64,000 nucleotides of DNA from Cephalopachus bancanus (GCA_027257055.1 JAPVLO010000161.1:2232001-2296000), one strand, 5' to 3'. Shown: positions 50,863 through 63,606, numbered from the stretch's first letter. The notes: generated by a model not told the origin, from the sequence alone. A program made the numbers and translations.

Positions 50863-52660
50863 ACATTCATGTAACATAAGGGAAACTTTAAGAACATCTT
50901 TTTTAATGGTGAGTTATAATTTCCCTTTATTTCTTCTTTTCCAACCTTCCTATTATGTATTTGGTTGTAATTTCACTATATTGCTGTAAGATAAAATTCA
51001 GACATTATTAACAAGAAACACAATAAGTAATCAATAACGTGAAAGAAACAAAGGTTTGTAATAGATTTTACAGATCACAAAGTGATGATTTAATGTGATA
51101 AGTGAGAGTAGCAAATAATCTGAGCATGCTTCTGTTTTTATATTGAAGAATTATAGCACAATATATCTATATTTGTTTTTTCATGTTCTCACAGTTATTG
51201 GAGTTAATTTTCAACAAAAGCAGAGTTCTATACCAATGTGTGGGACTCATTATTAAATGATAGGGAGAACAAACCAAATGTTGCAATAAAGAGAAAACAT
51301 TTTTGCAGAGAAGAGCAAAAATAAATAATAATGACAATAATCATAATGGTGATGAAGAATGCTAATGAGCTTTGATTTTAAAAAATCCTGGAAAGCAAAG
51401 GTATTCTAATAATAGCACGGTAACTAAAACAGAGCAAGTGAATTGTGCAACAGATTACATTTTAAGTGGCAAGAACAATCTGGCATAGGAAATGAGGAAA
51501 TAAGATAATAAAACAATGGATTTCATATAATCAAGCAATAGAAATAAAGAAGAGTTAGCAAAGACATTTTTTGCCTTGCTGAATTGTACTAACATATGCC
51601 TTCTTTTGTTATCTTTATATTTCTCTCATTTATCAAGCAATTTGAACCCAAAGCAGGAAGAACAATGTTTTATTATGATGTCAGTGTTTTAGGAAAAAAA
51701 GCCAGGAATGTGAAAAGTAAGTTTTTTGCAAATACAATGATGTCATTGTTGCTGCCGTTGTGCTTCTAGGATAACTGTATGATTGTTAATCATGAAAATA
51801 TAAATAATAGTAGATACAATTTTTCTTAGAACAGGAGTGCCTGTATCACTAAAACATGCATCACGGAGATTACAGGAACAATCAACAAAGTGTAGAGTAT
51901 TAGAAAGATTGACTTTTAAGCTGCAATACAGCCAAAAATACTCTGTTAAGAACCTGGAATTGTCTCATGAGTGAATAATGAAATAAATAGCCATGTTTTA
52001 TTAACTTTATTTAAAACTATCTACAAGTTGAACAACCTTTTTGAGCCTTTTTTAGAACACTTTCACAATTTGCTGGAGCAAGGGTTTCTTTTCTTTTTTT
52101 TTCTTTTAGCTACGATGGCTAATCTGATTTTGGTGTTTCAGTAATTATGTCAATTAATATGTGCTGAGAGAAATTTCATTTGTTGAAATGGATACCAGGT
52201 GAATATATAATTAGTAGAAGGTTGTCTATTTAAGACTCAGTGCAATTTTCCAAGATTAGTTGTAATATGGAAGAAGAGAGTTAGAGATAGCTATTTTCTT
52301 ATCAATTATTCTTCCATTTAACTATTTAATGAAACTTTTTGATAAAATGAGTCCATCTAGAAACCGGGCAATGTTTTTCTTGGATAGTTTATACAACAAA
52401 GGGTTTGTTTTGAAAGTCAATAAATTTTCATCACAGATGAAGATGTCGTTTTCTCTTTTTAGGATCCTTCAAAAGAATTATGCCACTTGCAGATAAATTA
52501 AATCTCTGAATTTATCTTTTTAATTTTTTTTGGCCTGATGACACATATTTAAAGTTTTCTAGTTTTATTTTTATGATGACAAATAATTTTCAAGTTTATT
52601 TTCTTTTTTGTTTGTTTAAATACAAAGCTAAAGCACAAACAGGTACAACCAAAACATTTT
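50863..52660. other. AT-rich intergenic stretch, no repeats recognised
   Basis: 1.8 kb of low-CpG sequence with no gene and no repeat that I can name. The long repeat-free run makes it a candidate for conserved noncoding DNA, but only by absence of repeats. Confidence 0.4.
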
Positions 52661-52933
52661 TTTTTTAAGTTGGAGTCTTGCTCCGTTGCCCAAGCTAGAG
52701 TGCAGTGGCACGCTCACAGCCACCCCAGCGTTGACCTGCTGCACTCAGGCAAGTCTTCCACTTCAGCCTTCCAAGTAGCCAGAACTACAGGTGTGCACTA
52801 ATTTTTGATGTATTGTAGAGAGGTGGTCTTGCCAAGTTGCCCAGGCTGTTCAGTAACCCATGGGTTCAGGCAATCCCCTTACCTTGACCTCCCAAAGTGC
52901 TGGGATTACAGGCTTGAGCCACCGCATCTGGCC
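52661..52933 (-). mobile_element. Alu, older type
   Basis: Antisense copy with the linker partly deleted ('gtgcactaatttttgatg'). The target duplication aaccaaaacatttt is exact at 52647-52660 and 52934-52947. Confidence 0.95.
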
Positions 52934-52947
52934 AACCAAAACATTTT

Positions 52948-53678
52948 AATCTCGCATTTATACACTCCAAATATTCATAATTTTATGGAGAAACATCTAC
53001 TGTGTTTCAAAATTGATAGGGTTATTAAGGAACTAAAAAATACTACCAACTCACTTTTAGAGGACATGCTTGGTAGGAGCCCATTTTGATACTAAGTATG
53101 AATTCCTTCAGGCTTTTTTTTTTTTAAGGGTTTCTGAACCAGAAAGTCCAAAGATTCAAGTCTTCATCTGTACTATAAAATACAACAGCCTGAGTCAATA
53201 AAACCCAAACTCAAATATAGAAAGGATAAGTTACAAAATATTTATTGAGCATTTGCCATTGTCTTCCCCGTCCTTATCCTCTAGAATTTATCAAGTGACA
53301 GAGAGAAGTCACAGAATATGCATATAATAACAAAATAAGAGAATGTTGTTGTAAGTCTTATAACAACAGTGTAAACAAGGGGAGAAGCATGTCTCCTTGT
53401 TATCTATAATAACAGAAAGAAGTAAGCAAACTTTATCTGTTGACAAGATAAAAATAAATATATTGTGGAATATCCATATGATAGAATACTAGAAAACAGT
53501 GAAAATAAATGCACAAGAACTATATGTGTCAACACCAACTACTTTTACAAATAAAACATTGAATGTAAAAAGTTTTAGCAGAATACATATAGATTGGTAT
53601 CATTTACATAGATTTTAAAACATATATTGCTTAGGGATACTTCCATATGTGGTAAAATATAAAAAATGCAGGGACAAA
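52948..53678. other. Intergenic stretch
   Basis: No gene. A diverged old repeat near 53225-53360 ('tatttattgagcatttgcc'); otherwise nothing recognised. Confidence 0.45.
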
Positions 53679-53970
53679 GCTGGGCTCGGTGGCTCAGCCT
53701 GTAATCCCGCGCCTTGGGAGGCTGAGGTGAGCGGATTGCCTGAGTCCGCGGGTTTGAGATCGGCCTGGGCAAATTGGCGAGACCTCATCTCTACAATAAA
53801 TCAAAAAATTAGCCGGTCGTGGTAGCGCGCACCTGTAGTTCCAGCTACTTGGAAGGCTGAGGCGGGAGGATAGCCGGAGCCCAGCAGGTCGAGGCTGTGG
53901 TGGCCAGGAGCGTGTCACTGCACTCCAGTCTGGGTGACAGAATGAGACTCAAACTCAAAAAAAAAAAAAA
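53679..53970 (+). mobile_element. Alu, intermediate type
   Basis: Sense copy joining young 'cccgcgccttgggagg' and 'gtggccaggagcg' to old 'gggcaaattggcgagacc' and 'tgtcactgcactccag'. The duplication aaaaaatgcagggac is exact at 53661-53675 and 53971-53985. Confidence 0.96.
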
Positions 53971-53985
53971 AAAAAATGCAGGGAC

Positions 53986-55413
53986 TGATAAACATGTAAA
54001 TAAGGATTTTGATCCCCTGAGGGAAGGAAAGATGGGGAGTAGAGAAAGAAAACAAAATCCCAGAATAGGTACCTAGGAGGGGTCAAGAATTTTGAAAATG
54101 TTTTATTTCTTAAGCTACTGGGAGAATACATGATTGTTCATTAGATTATTTTGAAATATTTAATAATACATTAAAAATACATAAATTAAAGTGCCATATA
54201 AGCGGAGAAGGAGCTGTTAATTTTGAATGAAAGTAGTATCTAGAGTTAGCTAGCTTTCTGGATGAGTTGGCTTTTCTGTCTAAATTGGTCTTGATAGATG
54301 AGTGGGAATACAGTAAGTCCAGATGGCAGGAAAGGAGATTCTGGGATGATGGACCAGCATGGGCAAAGGTGTGGAGGGTTCTGGGAAAGAGATAATCTGG
54401 GATGGAGGAAATAAATATGCTGCAATAAAGCAGGTTGATAAGGTTACTGGGACAAGACTGTGAATGGCTTTGAACACAGCAGAAATATAAAATAATTACT
54501 ATACTAGGTTTTGTAAATAGGAGCTTGCAATTAGGTCTGGGCTATAGTTTATTTTTTTACATAATTTCAAAGGGTTGATAATTTCTTCAATCAGGATGTT
54601 ACTTTATCATTTTAGATTGATACTTGCTTCAAGTGAAAATAAAAATTACAACTTATCACAAGTAATCTACCAAATCCATTGGAAAAATTGATTCCCAGGC
54701 TCATGATCAGTAATAAATACTGAGATCTCTCACTGGTGTCGCTTTAAAGAATCATTTAAAGTTTTTTCTTATGACTATCCATCAATTTTCCCATCTGATC
54801 ATGTCAAGCGAAACTTCAAATAGAGAACATTGCCCTCAGAAGGGATAGAAATACTGGATAGTTTCTTTGAAAATCTAAAGCTTATTAAATTTGCCCAGCC
54901 TTTTACATAAGCATCATTTGGTCACCAGCAGGTATCGTTCGTCGACTTCGTATGGCAGGGTCTGAAGAATATGGGTTGATCGATATGTCACTCATCAGAG
55001 ACACCTGCAGAGATGATGAGTTTATTGTACAATATTATGGACGGAGACACAGCATTTAGCAAATTGAACCATACATCTCCTCCTCCTCCTTTTTAACATT
55101 AAAATGGCATTTTGAAAAACAACTTCCAATGTGAAAAAAATTAAAACAGCAGGTGATAATTAGGGCAAAGTTACAACCACATTATTGCTGATGGGCTGCC
55201 TGTCAGTTAATGCAAGTTATCACTTCTCTCCAGTAATAGTTATTATTAACAACAACTCATGGGGGTTAAAGAAGGGACGTTACCTGTGTTAGTGTCTTTA
55301 TTTGATCATTTGGAAATGACTTAGAGATAGCTTCATTAGCCACCTCAGTTCTACCCTGGTGTCAGGTCGCACGTGCGTGCGCATGCATGCACATGCACGC
55401 GCGCGCGCTCACA

Positions 55414-55452
<39 letters not shown>

Positions 55453-56229
55453 AAAATTATAAATGACCAAAACATAAACCTTAGCTGCATTGAGTTAAAA
55501 ATCAATTTTCCTAATAAATTAAATCCAAATATTATATACCAGCATGTAATATCAAGAATGATGTGCTAATAATTGCCATGTTGGCAGAGTGCAAAGTGCA
55601 AGACAGAGGGATATAAAATTTTTAGTAATTTAGATAGTCTGGTACGAAAAATAGCTTTTAGTAGTGTAAGGCTGAGGGTTCACTTCAGTCACTGAGGTAT
55701 AATAGTATTCTCTGACTAGTCAAGGTTGAATGTTGAAGATGTAGTTTGAGTATTAATCATGGATTCAAATAAAAAAATAGCACAACTGAAGAGGCTCTCC
55801 TGGGTTAAGTAGCTTATTCCTGAACACAGATGTAAGTTTTTTCCTTTGTGTATTCCAGAACCACTTGATTGTTTTCCTTACTAAACAAGCAACCTCTTTT
55901 AGAATTATTTCTTTAGCTCTACTATTTATCAACTATAATCTTTTGGGCAAATAATTCATCTAAGCTTTTGTTAATATGAATTATGAGCTCATTCATACTG
56001 CCCATTTCAAGTTTAAGTTTTGTCTGTCATTCTACCCAGTAAGAAATCTGATAATATGCTGTGCTTTATTTTGGTTTACTATGCCGTGAATAAACCACAG
56101 CTCATTTATGAATTTTACTGTTGATGAGCATTTGGATAGCGTCATTAATACTTGAAAAAATTTTTTTATAGGTACTCATATGTACATACAAAAACACCCT
56201 CATTCATTTATATAGACACAGCATTTAGA
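53986..56229. other. Intergenic stretch, possible conserved noncoding DNA
   Basis: No gene and no interspersed repeat recognised for over 2 kb apart from the microsatellite at 55368. 54930-54980 holds five CpGs in about 50 bases within AT-rich sequence. 55130-55260 is rich in TAAT and TTATTA motifs. This is the best enhancer candidate upstream of AUTS2 by inspection, but conservation is untested. Confidence 0.4.
55368..55450 (+). repeat. Alternating purine-pyrimidine tract with (CA)n
   Basis: 'gcacgtgcgtgcgcatgc', then 'acgcgcgcgcgctcac', then (CA)n to 55450. CG steps followed by CA steps are a classical Z-DNA-prone composition. Confidence 0.95.
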
Positions 56230-56410
56230 ATTTTTAATTGAAGTATAACATACATACACAGAGATGCATATATCATAATAGTACAGCTCAATTAATTTTC
56301 ACAAACTGAATACACCAGCACCCAGCTCAAGAAACAGTTCACGACTGGTTCCCCAGAAACCCTACTTGTGCCCATTCCTAGTTATTTATTTATCTATTTA
56401 TTTATTATTA

Positions 56411-56688
56411 TTTTTTGAGTTGGAGTCTCACTATGTCACCCAGACTGGAGTGCAGTGGCTGCTCCGGCCACCGCAGCCTCGACCTGCTGGGCTCTGGCGA
56501 TCCTTCCGCCTCAGCCTTCCGAGTAGCCGGAATTACAGGCATGCGCTACCACGCCCGGCTGGTTTTTTGATTTAGTGTAGATATGAGGTCTTGCTGCCCA
56601 GGCGGGTCTCGAACCCGCAGGCTCAGGCAATCCACTCACCTCAGCTTCCCAAAGGCGTGGGATTGCAGGCTGAGCCACCGAGCCCGGC
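56411..56688 (-). mobile_element. Alu, young type, nested
   Basis: Antisense, full-length copy with the short junction 'ttgctgcccaggcgg'. It is flanked by TTTA repeats and inserted next to the T tail of the Alu at 56709. Confidence 0.93.
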
Positions 56689-56708
56689 TTATTTATTTAT
56701 TTATTTAA

Positions 56709-56916
56709 TTTTTTTGAGCTGGAGGCTCACTCTATCACCCAGACTGGAGTGCAGTGGCCGCTCCCGGTCACTGCAGCCTCGACCTGCTGGGCTCCAGTGA
56801 TCCTTCCGCCTCAGCCTTCCAAGTAGCTGGAACTACAGACGTGCGCTACCACGACCGGCTAATTTTTTGATTTATTGTAGAGATGAGGTCTCACCAAGTT
56901 GCCCAGGAGGGTCACG
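56709..56916 (-). mobile_element. Alu, intermediate type, 5'-truncated
   Basis: Antisense copy with 'ccaagttgcccagg' and 'ccgctcccggtcactgc'. It stops at 'gagggtcacg', lacking the left-arm start. The duplication ccattcctagttatt lies at about 56373-56387 and 56918-56932, outside both Alus. Confidence 0.93.
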
Positions 56917-57356
56917 ACCATTCCTAGTTATTAAGGATAACCACTATCCTGACTTTTATAGTACAAATGAGTTTTGTCTAGCTTTGTGCTTTATATAAAT
57001 GGAGTCCTGCAATGCATACTCTTATATGTCTCACTTCTTTCACTTAGCATATTTATGAGATTCATATATGTTACTGCTTTTGGAAGCAGATTGTTAATTC
57101 TTAGTGTGGTAAAGTGTGTTCTGTTGTATGAATACACAACCAATTATTTTTCCATTTTACTATTGATGAACATTTGAGTTGTTTCCAGTTTGGGAATTAT
57201 TACAAATAGAGTTGCTCTGAGTAGTTCAATATGTCTTTTGATAAATATTTGACATTGGTATACACTCCTAAGAGTGAAATCGCTGTGCCATAGGATTTTC
57301 ATATGTCTCACTTTAGTAGATATTGCCAGTTTTTCAAGTGGTTGTACTATATACAT

Positions 57357-59289
57357 AGTATTCGACTTCTTGGAATCATTCTAAGGAAGGCATTTCAGCA
57401 TAATCATTAAGAGTAAAGGTTTTGGAGTCAGATCAAATTCAGCTTACCACTAAACAGCTATGACACCTTGGACAATATGCTTAATGTTAAGCTTCAGTTT
57501 ACTCAACTGTAAAACAGGTATAATAAAACTTTTCTCAAAATATGTTAGAATTAAGTGAGATATAATTTTAATGCACTTAGAACAGTGCCTGAAACACAAT
57601 AAATGCTTCTCTTATTATATGGTAGTTATTAATCATTAGCAATTAAAACATAGATAAAATGAATAATGAGAAACAAATATGGCAACGTGCCCCATAAACA
57701 ATTTTAATTCTCTTATGAAAGAAATAACGAAACTCTAACCCAAAAAGCATTACTAATTCTAGTGAGTATTACACTTGGATCCTGAAAAAAATCACTTAAA
57801 CATTATCCCAAAATGCGTTTGCAAATTACTCTTGCCAGAGGCAAGGTTCTTGGATGCAGTGTATTACCATCCATTTTTTTTTCTACCAGATATTACTCTT
57901 TAAAGACAGGACTGCCAAGGGCTACTCTAGAAAGTCACTAATATAATACCTTTTATTATATTTGCCAATTTCATACCATCCTCAACCCAATCCCCAAAGT
58001 TGTGGAAAAGTGACTGTAATGACACTGCTAGTTCCTGGTTTTGCTGGAATCGTATCAGTATCTAAAACAATTTCCACATCCCTAAAAACCCTACAACTGG
58101 GCCCAGATCCTGGCTTTACATTACAGAGAACTTGCCTTGATTCTGTAGGATGAGCTCAGAAACAGCATCCTAGACTAACATAGGTACGCTGTGTACAGAA
58201 GCAATGATTTAGCTAATTGCTCCAGGGGCAGAAGGCTCTGTCTGCTTAGGTAGGTAATTTTGGAAGGCGGCACTGTGTTCCTAATAAATTTAATCTGATC
58301 CCGTATATCAGTCATTATTCTCAATAAATAAAGCACACCATCAACTTGAGTCAACTTCTGAGAAGGCCACTGGTAGACCTGAAAGAGAACTTTTTGAACA
58401 CTTAATTGAACCTCTTTGATTTGCAGATGAGAAAATTAGTCATTTAAAAGTCTTGCCTAAGGTCAAATGGTTTGCTCCTTGGACAGTCATAAAGCTCATC
58501 TTTTTACTCACAGTCCACTGGGTGCTCCCTTCTGCTCTTGACAACTTGCCTCCCACTGTCCCCCTTTCCCATCTCCTCATTCAAATTCATAAAGATCCAG
58601 ACCTGGGATCAGAAACGAGGAAGCTGAAGAAGTATGACTTAAAGCAAGGGAGGAGATAAACCATGAAAAAATGTTGTCAGAAAGTGTTAGAAGAGTGAGC
58701 CTTGTGTGTTAGAATATGAGATTCAAGACGCAAGACCTCCGTTTTGTATACCACTGTATTCTCCGCACCTACAACTGTGCCTGGTCTGTCTGGCAAGCCC
58801 TAATTAATTAAAGAAAAAATACAACAGTCAATCAATCTTATGTACGTCAGATTGTGAGAGAAAACACATCCTTACTGTTTTCTCTACCACCTCCTTCCAG
58901 TAGTACTAATAAAAAGTGCATACTTGAATTCTAAAGAGGAAAGAAAATCATATACAAAGCGTTCTAATACGGTGCCTAGCCCATTGTGAGTAATTAATAA
59001 AGTCAGTTTATTTTCCTTTTCTTTCTCCCCAAGTGTGGGCTATTGGGGGCGGGGGCGCGGGGAGGAGAGGAGGCTCTGATGTGCCATGGTGTTTATGTGC
59101 CTGGACAGAAAGTGAGAGAGTGTCTAAGAGGCTGGTGAGAGAGGGCTGTCGCTGTCTTTCTTACCCGTTATAGATCAATTCGAGTGCCCTGAAAAACGCA
59201 CAGCTATTTTACCCAGAGAGGCTGGTCGCTTTTGTTAATCGATTCTGAGCTGTTTTCAGCTCTGTAATACAACTTTTTATAAGCATCAG
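57357..59289. other. AUTS2-proximal upstream DNA
   Basis: 57390-57620 is a sense MIR ('ggagtcagatcaaattcag', 'agaacagtgcctgaaacaca'). The rest is low-CpG sequence without a gene, and a first short G-rich block (59045-59070) announces the CpG island. Confidence 0.5.
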
Positions 59290-59892
59290 CTACATTGCGG
59301 CGGGAGGAGGGGCTGCGGTGGGGAAAGCAGGGAAGTCCCACGCCCCAAAAGTAAAGGCAGCCCGCGGTGGTAGGGACTGTGGTTTGCGAGCGTAACGGGT
59401 TCTTGGGTTGGGGCCGTCCCGGCCACTCCAGCCCCGCCCCCTCGCCCGCGGCCGCCGCGGAGGTTCAAGTTCGGCCCCCCGGCCGCTTGGCCCCGCGCTC
59501 TCCGATCCGGAGCCGCCCGTGTGTCCCAAGGCCCCCGCTGGAAGACTGGGGGGAGGGGGGGAGGGCCGGGGGTCATCCGGTCGCGGGGTCACTCGGTCAC
59601 GCATTGTGGCACCACGTGGGGGAAAAGTTTCCAACTCTGCCCGTTGGCGCTCCCACTGCGCCCCGGCGGAGCGAAGGCCCGCGCTTTGGCACCCACTCCT
59701 TTTCAGTCGCCTCCAGTCGCACCCCCTCCGAGGGAAGCCCCTCTTGTGTCTCTTCTCTGAATTCCCTCCTTCCTTCACAGCGCAGGTCGCCAAGGGAAAA
59801 TACCCCGGGGGTCTCCGGAGAAGGCGGCCCAAGCGCCTCGGGCTGGGCAGGGGTAGGGGGTTGAGGGGCAAGTGTCCCGAGGAGGGTGTGAG

Positions 59893-59912
59893 GCGCGCGC
59901 GCGCGCGCGCGA
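59893..59912 (+). repeat. (GC)n tract
   Basis: Ten uninterrupted GC/CG dinucleotides inside the CpG island. Confidence 0.95.
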
Positions 59913-60882
59913 AGAGCAGCCAGAGAGCAGTGTCCCGCACACGTTCCCGGTGCGACAGACAGGACCCTTTCGCGGCTCCCACACCCTCACGCGCCAACTC
60001 TTCCCGGCCACGGCCGACCCCACGCGGGCAGCCTCCTCCACACCCCCGACCCCCCCGGCGGCTCCCCACCACCCCCAGTGCGCAGGCCCGGCCGCCCCAG
60101 CGCGCATGCCCTGGGCTCGCGAGCGCGGCCGGCCCCCAGCCTTTTGCTTTCTACACACTCTACAACTGGGGAGGGGGCGGGGGAGGAGGGAGCCCCGCCG
60201 TCCACGTGATCCAGTCGGCCGGGGCCGCGGGGCGGGAGCGCGCGCCGAGCGGGGCGCGGGGAGGGCGGGGGCGCGTGAGCGCGCGCACGCGGGCGAGCGA
60301 GCGAGCTAGCAGGCGGGCGCGGGGCTGGGCTGAGGCGGGCGGCGGCGGCGGCGGTGGGCCGGCCGCGGAGGGGGAGGAGCGCGAGCTGAGCGAGGCGGGC
60401 GGGCGGAGGATGGGGCCGTGCCCGGGCTCCCACTGCAGCCGCCCGGGGACACGCCGTGCACCCTCCGGCTCGGGGCTCTCGCGGCGGCGGCGGCGGCAGC
60501 GTTAGCGGCGGCAGCGGCAAGAGCGGCGTTCCCGGCAGCGCGTCTCCCTCCGGCGGGGCGACGAGAAGAGGCGGCGGCGGCGGCGGCGGCGGCACACCGG
60601 TGTCTCTCCCGCTGGAGATTTCTTTCTGCTTTCCTCATCGGCTGACTGACTCGCCCCCTCCCTTTTTTGAGGAAGGGTGACCTCTTCTCTGGGACTGAAA
60701 AAAATATTTTTGTGAGGAGGGGGGCGGGTGGCAGCGTCAGGGTTTGCTTCTTCTCTTCTTTCATCTCCCTCTCCTCCCCCCTCGAAGACCGAAAAGCAAA
60801 CCCCACAACTGCTCCAGCATCCTCCTTCCCTTCCTCCGCCTCCCTTCTCCTCCACCTCTCGCAGTTTCGCCCTCTCCTCCGC

Positions 60883-60901
60883 TAATAATTACATTATTAT
60901 G
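60883..60901 (+). promoter_or_regulatory. TAAT-rich island inside the GC-rich leader
   Basis: 'taataattacattattatg' contains TAATTA-type homeodomain cores. It stands alone in a CT/GC-rich surrounding of more than 1 kb. Function is inferred only from contrast. Confidence 0.4.
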
Positions 60902-61149
60902 CTTCCCTCTCTGGAGGGTCTCGCCCCGCTCAGGTCGCTCCGGAGCCCTGGCCTCCCCTGGCTGCATTTCTTCAAAATTTTGGAGCCTGGGAGTGAGTTT
61001 TCTCCGAGGCGTGTGTGAGAGGCGGCGGGGGTGTTTTCCTGCGCGAGGGGCGGGTGAAGTTCATTGCCCCCACTTTCCCGCGACCTTTTCGGACCCGGTT
61101 TTGGATCAGGCAGGCAGGCGTTTTCGGGGGGCGGGGGGCGCGGCGGAGA

Positions 61150-61212
61150 ATGGCCGCGGGGAGGGCTCCCCGAGCCTCCCAGCCTCTTGATCAAAGCATT
61201 CCGCTATTCTGA
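61150..61212 (+). CDS. Candidate upstream ORF in the AUTS2 leader, 20 codons
   Basis: An ATG with A at -3 and G at +4 opens a 20-codon frame (MAAGRAPRASQPLDQSIPLF) that stops at 61210, 364 bases before the AUTS2 start. If this part belongs to the mRNA leader, and no splice site forces its removal, it could dampen translation. No homolog is known to me and short GC-rich frames arise by chance. Confidence 0.3.
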   Translation: MAAGRAPRASQPLDQSIPLF

Positions 61213-61485
61213 TTTATTGCCTGCTTGGTGAGTTATTTTTTTTCCTCTAAAGGAGACCTGTGTGTTCAGCCATTACTTTGCTCGGCGCTGCTCCCAGGCA
61301 TCTCCGACCCTCGGTGCTGCGGGGAGCCCCACACTTGGGCTCCTCGCCTCTCGCCCTCGCTCCCCGTCCCTCCTCCCCTCTCTCCGCCCCTTCCCCCTTT
61401 TCTTTCTCCTCTCTTTCTTCCCCTCTCTCCCGTCTTTCGGCCGCCGTCTCCCCCGCGCCCTCCTCGGGGCGGAGGGAAGCCGTGA

Positions 61486-61993
<508 letters not shown>

Positions 61994-63030
61994 TGAGGTC
62001 TTATTGTTGGGGGGTGCTGGGGGCGCGGGCAGACAGGCAGCAGGAGGGAATCGCAAAGCCGTGCCTGGTCTCCTCATTTCCTCCTCGCTTGCCTTTTCCC
62101 TGCGCCCCCTCCCTGCGCCCCCTCCCTGCACCCCCTTCACAGCAGATGGGCAGAAAGAAAGGGGTTCAGGCATCACAACAATGCGCCCCCTCTCCACGGA
62201 TAGCTCTGCCCCTACTCCTTCCTCCTCTCCCTCCCCAATCATGGCTTCTTGGCTGGTGGAAGTCTCTTTGCTGGGTTTGGGGCTCCTGTGGACGGTTCTC
62301 TGTGTGCTTTCTACAGAGCCGTATGTCCGTGTGTGTGTGTCTGCATAGTCTGTACCTTTTCTGGGTGTCCTCGGGACCCCAAGTGATGGGGTTTTGTGGT
62401 TTCTTTGCCTTCCCCCCCCCTTTTTGGTGAAGCTGGGGAAGGGGGCGTTTTCTCCTGGTTGGGAGAAAGGAGGGAGGAGGGGAGAGGAGAGGAAAGGATG
62501 GAATATCTCTCTGTATTCTGTATGGGGCTGTGTTGCGGAAAGGGTTAATTATATTATCTGTACACATACATATGCACATGTGTGTCTATACGTGAGCAAT
62601 TTAGTTAAAGGACAGAAAAAGGTACACCAGGGAGGACTGGTGGGAGGAAAGAATAAAATCCTAGCTGGTGTCGGAAGAGCTTGTCATCAATTGTCCCTCT
62701 CCCTTTCCTTTTTTGTGTTTTCTTTTCTTTTCTTTTCTTTTTTTCCTCTTTCTTTTTAAGTGATTGGCTTTGTGTGTGTTTATGTGTGTGTGTCTGTCTT
62801 TATTCCTTGGGCACCTGCAGTGTTGATTTCCAAATGCACATTTTCCTGCTGGCTAACAGGCTCCTGGGGTGAGGGAGAAGGGAAGGGGAAGTAGAGGGAG
62901 ACTGTCCAGGGGTCAGAGGGAAACTATTTTTGCCTGGACTGATCTCCTTTGGTGCTGGCACTGGTCATTGGCCTCTATAAATTTAACCGCCTTCTTTCTC
63001 CCCCCCATCTTCCTATCTCCACCCCCAGCA

Positions 63031-63031
63031 C

Positions 63032-63068
<37 letters not shown>

Positions 63069-63107
63069 GCGCGCACATGCACACACACACACACGCGTAC
63101 ACACACG

Positions 63108-63170
<63 letters not shown>
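63031..63170 (+). repeat. Long (CA)n with CG-rich centre
   Basis: 140 bases of alternating CA/CG dinucleotides, interrupted by 'cgcgcgcgcacatgc' and two 'acgcgtac' motifs, about 1.1 kb inside intron 1. Confidence 0.97.
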
Positions 63171-63545
63171 CTTTGAGATTCTGCGGAGTTGGTCCAGGCT
63201 TCTTAAACACAAAACCAAGGTGTGAGTTGGTTTGTAGTCTTTCATGCACCTGATGTGATGGTTTGAGGTTCCTGAAGGAAACTTTTCCCTCTCCTTTTTT
63301 TTCCCCCCTGTTATTAAGGTATTGTTTCAGATGCTCAAATACAAGCTTTGTTAATAATGGCTTAAATCTCACTTACAGTAACTGTACAGGTTTAGATTGC
63401 GGGTTCTGTGTGTGTGTTTGGGTGTCAGGTTTAAATATTTTTGAAAGGGAAGCCTTCCTGTCAGTGTTGTCCTTTTCTGTTTGAACTGCTTGTGGTTGGG
63501 CTTCTGATGGTGATGGTGGCCAGTGATTGGGGTGTAAAGGAAGTG

Positions 63546-63606
63546 GGGTGGTGGTGGTGGTGGTGGTAATGGTGGTTGTGGTGATGGTAATGGTAATGGT
63601 GGTGAC
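63546..63606 (+). repeat. (GGT)n / GGTAAT repeat
   Basis: Trinucleotide GGT run passing into 'ggtaatggtaatggt'; a G-rich strand with some quadruplex potential. Confidence 0.93.

Larger units (their letters stand above)
56230..57356 (-). mobile_element. L1M 3' region, antisense, containing two nested Alus
   Basis: 'tgaagtataacatacataca', 'caagaaacagttcacgac', 'ataaccactatcctgacttt', 'ttactattgatgaacatttg' and 'ttgtttccagtttggg' follow the antisense L1M text in order. The Alus lie at 56411-56916. Confidence 0.75.

Noticed and set aside
59408..60505. A 365-codon open frame (and several 130-260-codon frames on both strands) in the CpG island
   Set aside because: Arg/Gly/Pro/Ala low-complexity translation with no domain; GC-rich DNA lacks stop codons, so long frames arise without coding function.
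62869..63225. Open frames with long His-Thr or Val-Cys repeats
   Set aside because: They are translations of the CA microsatellite.
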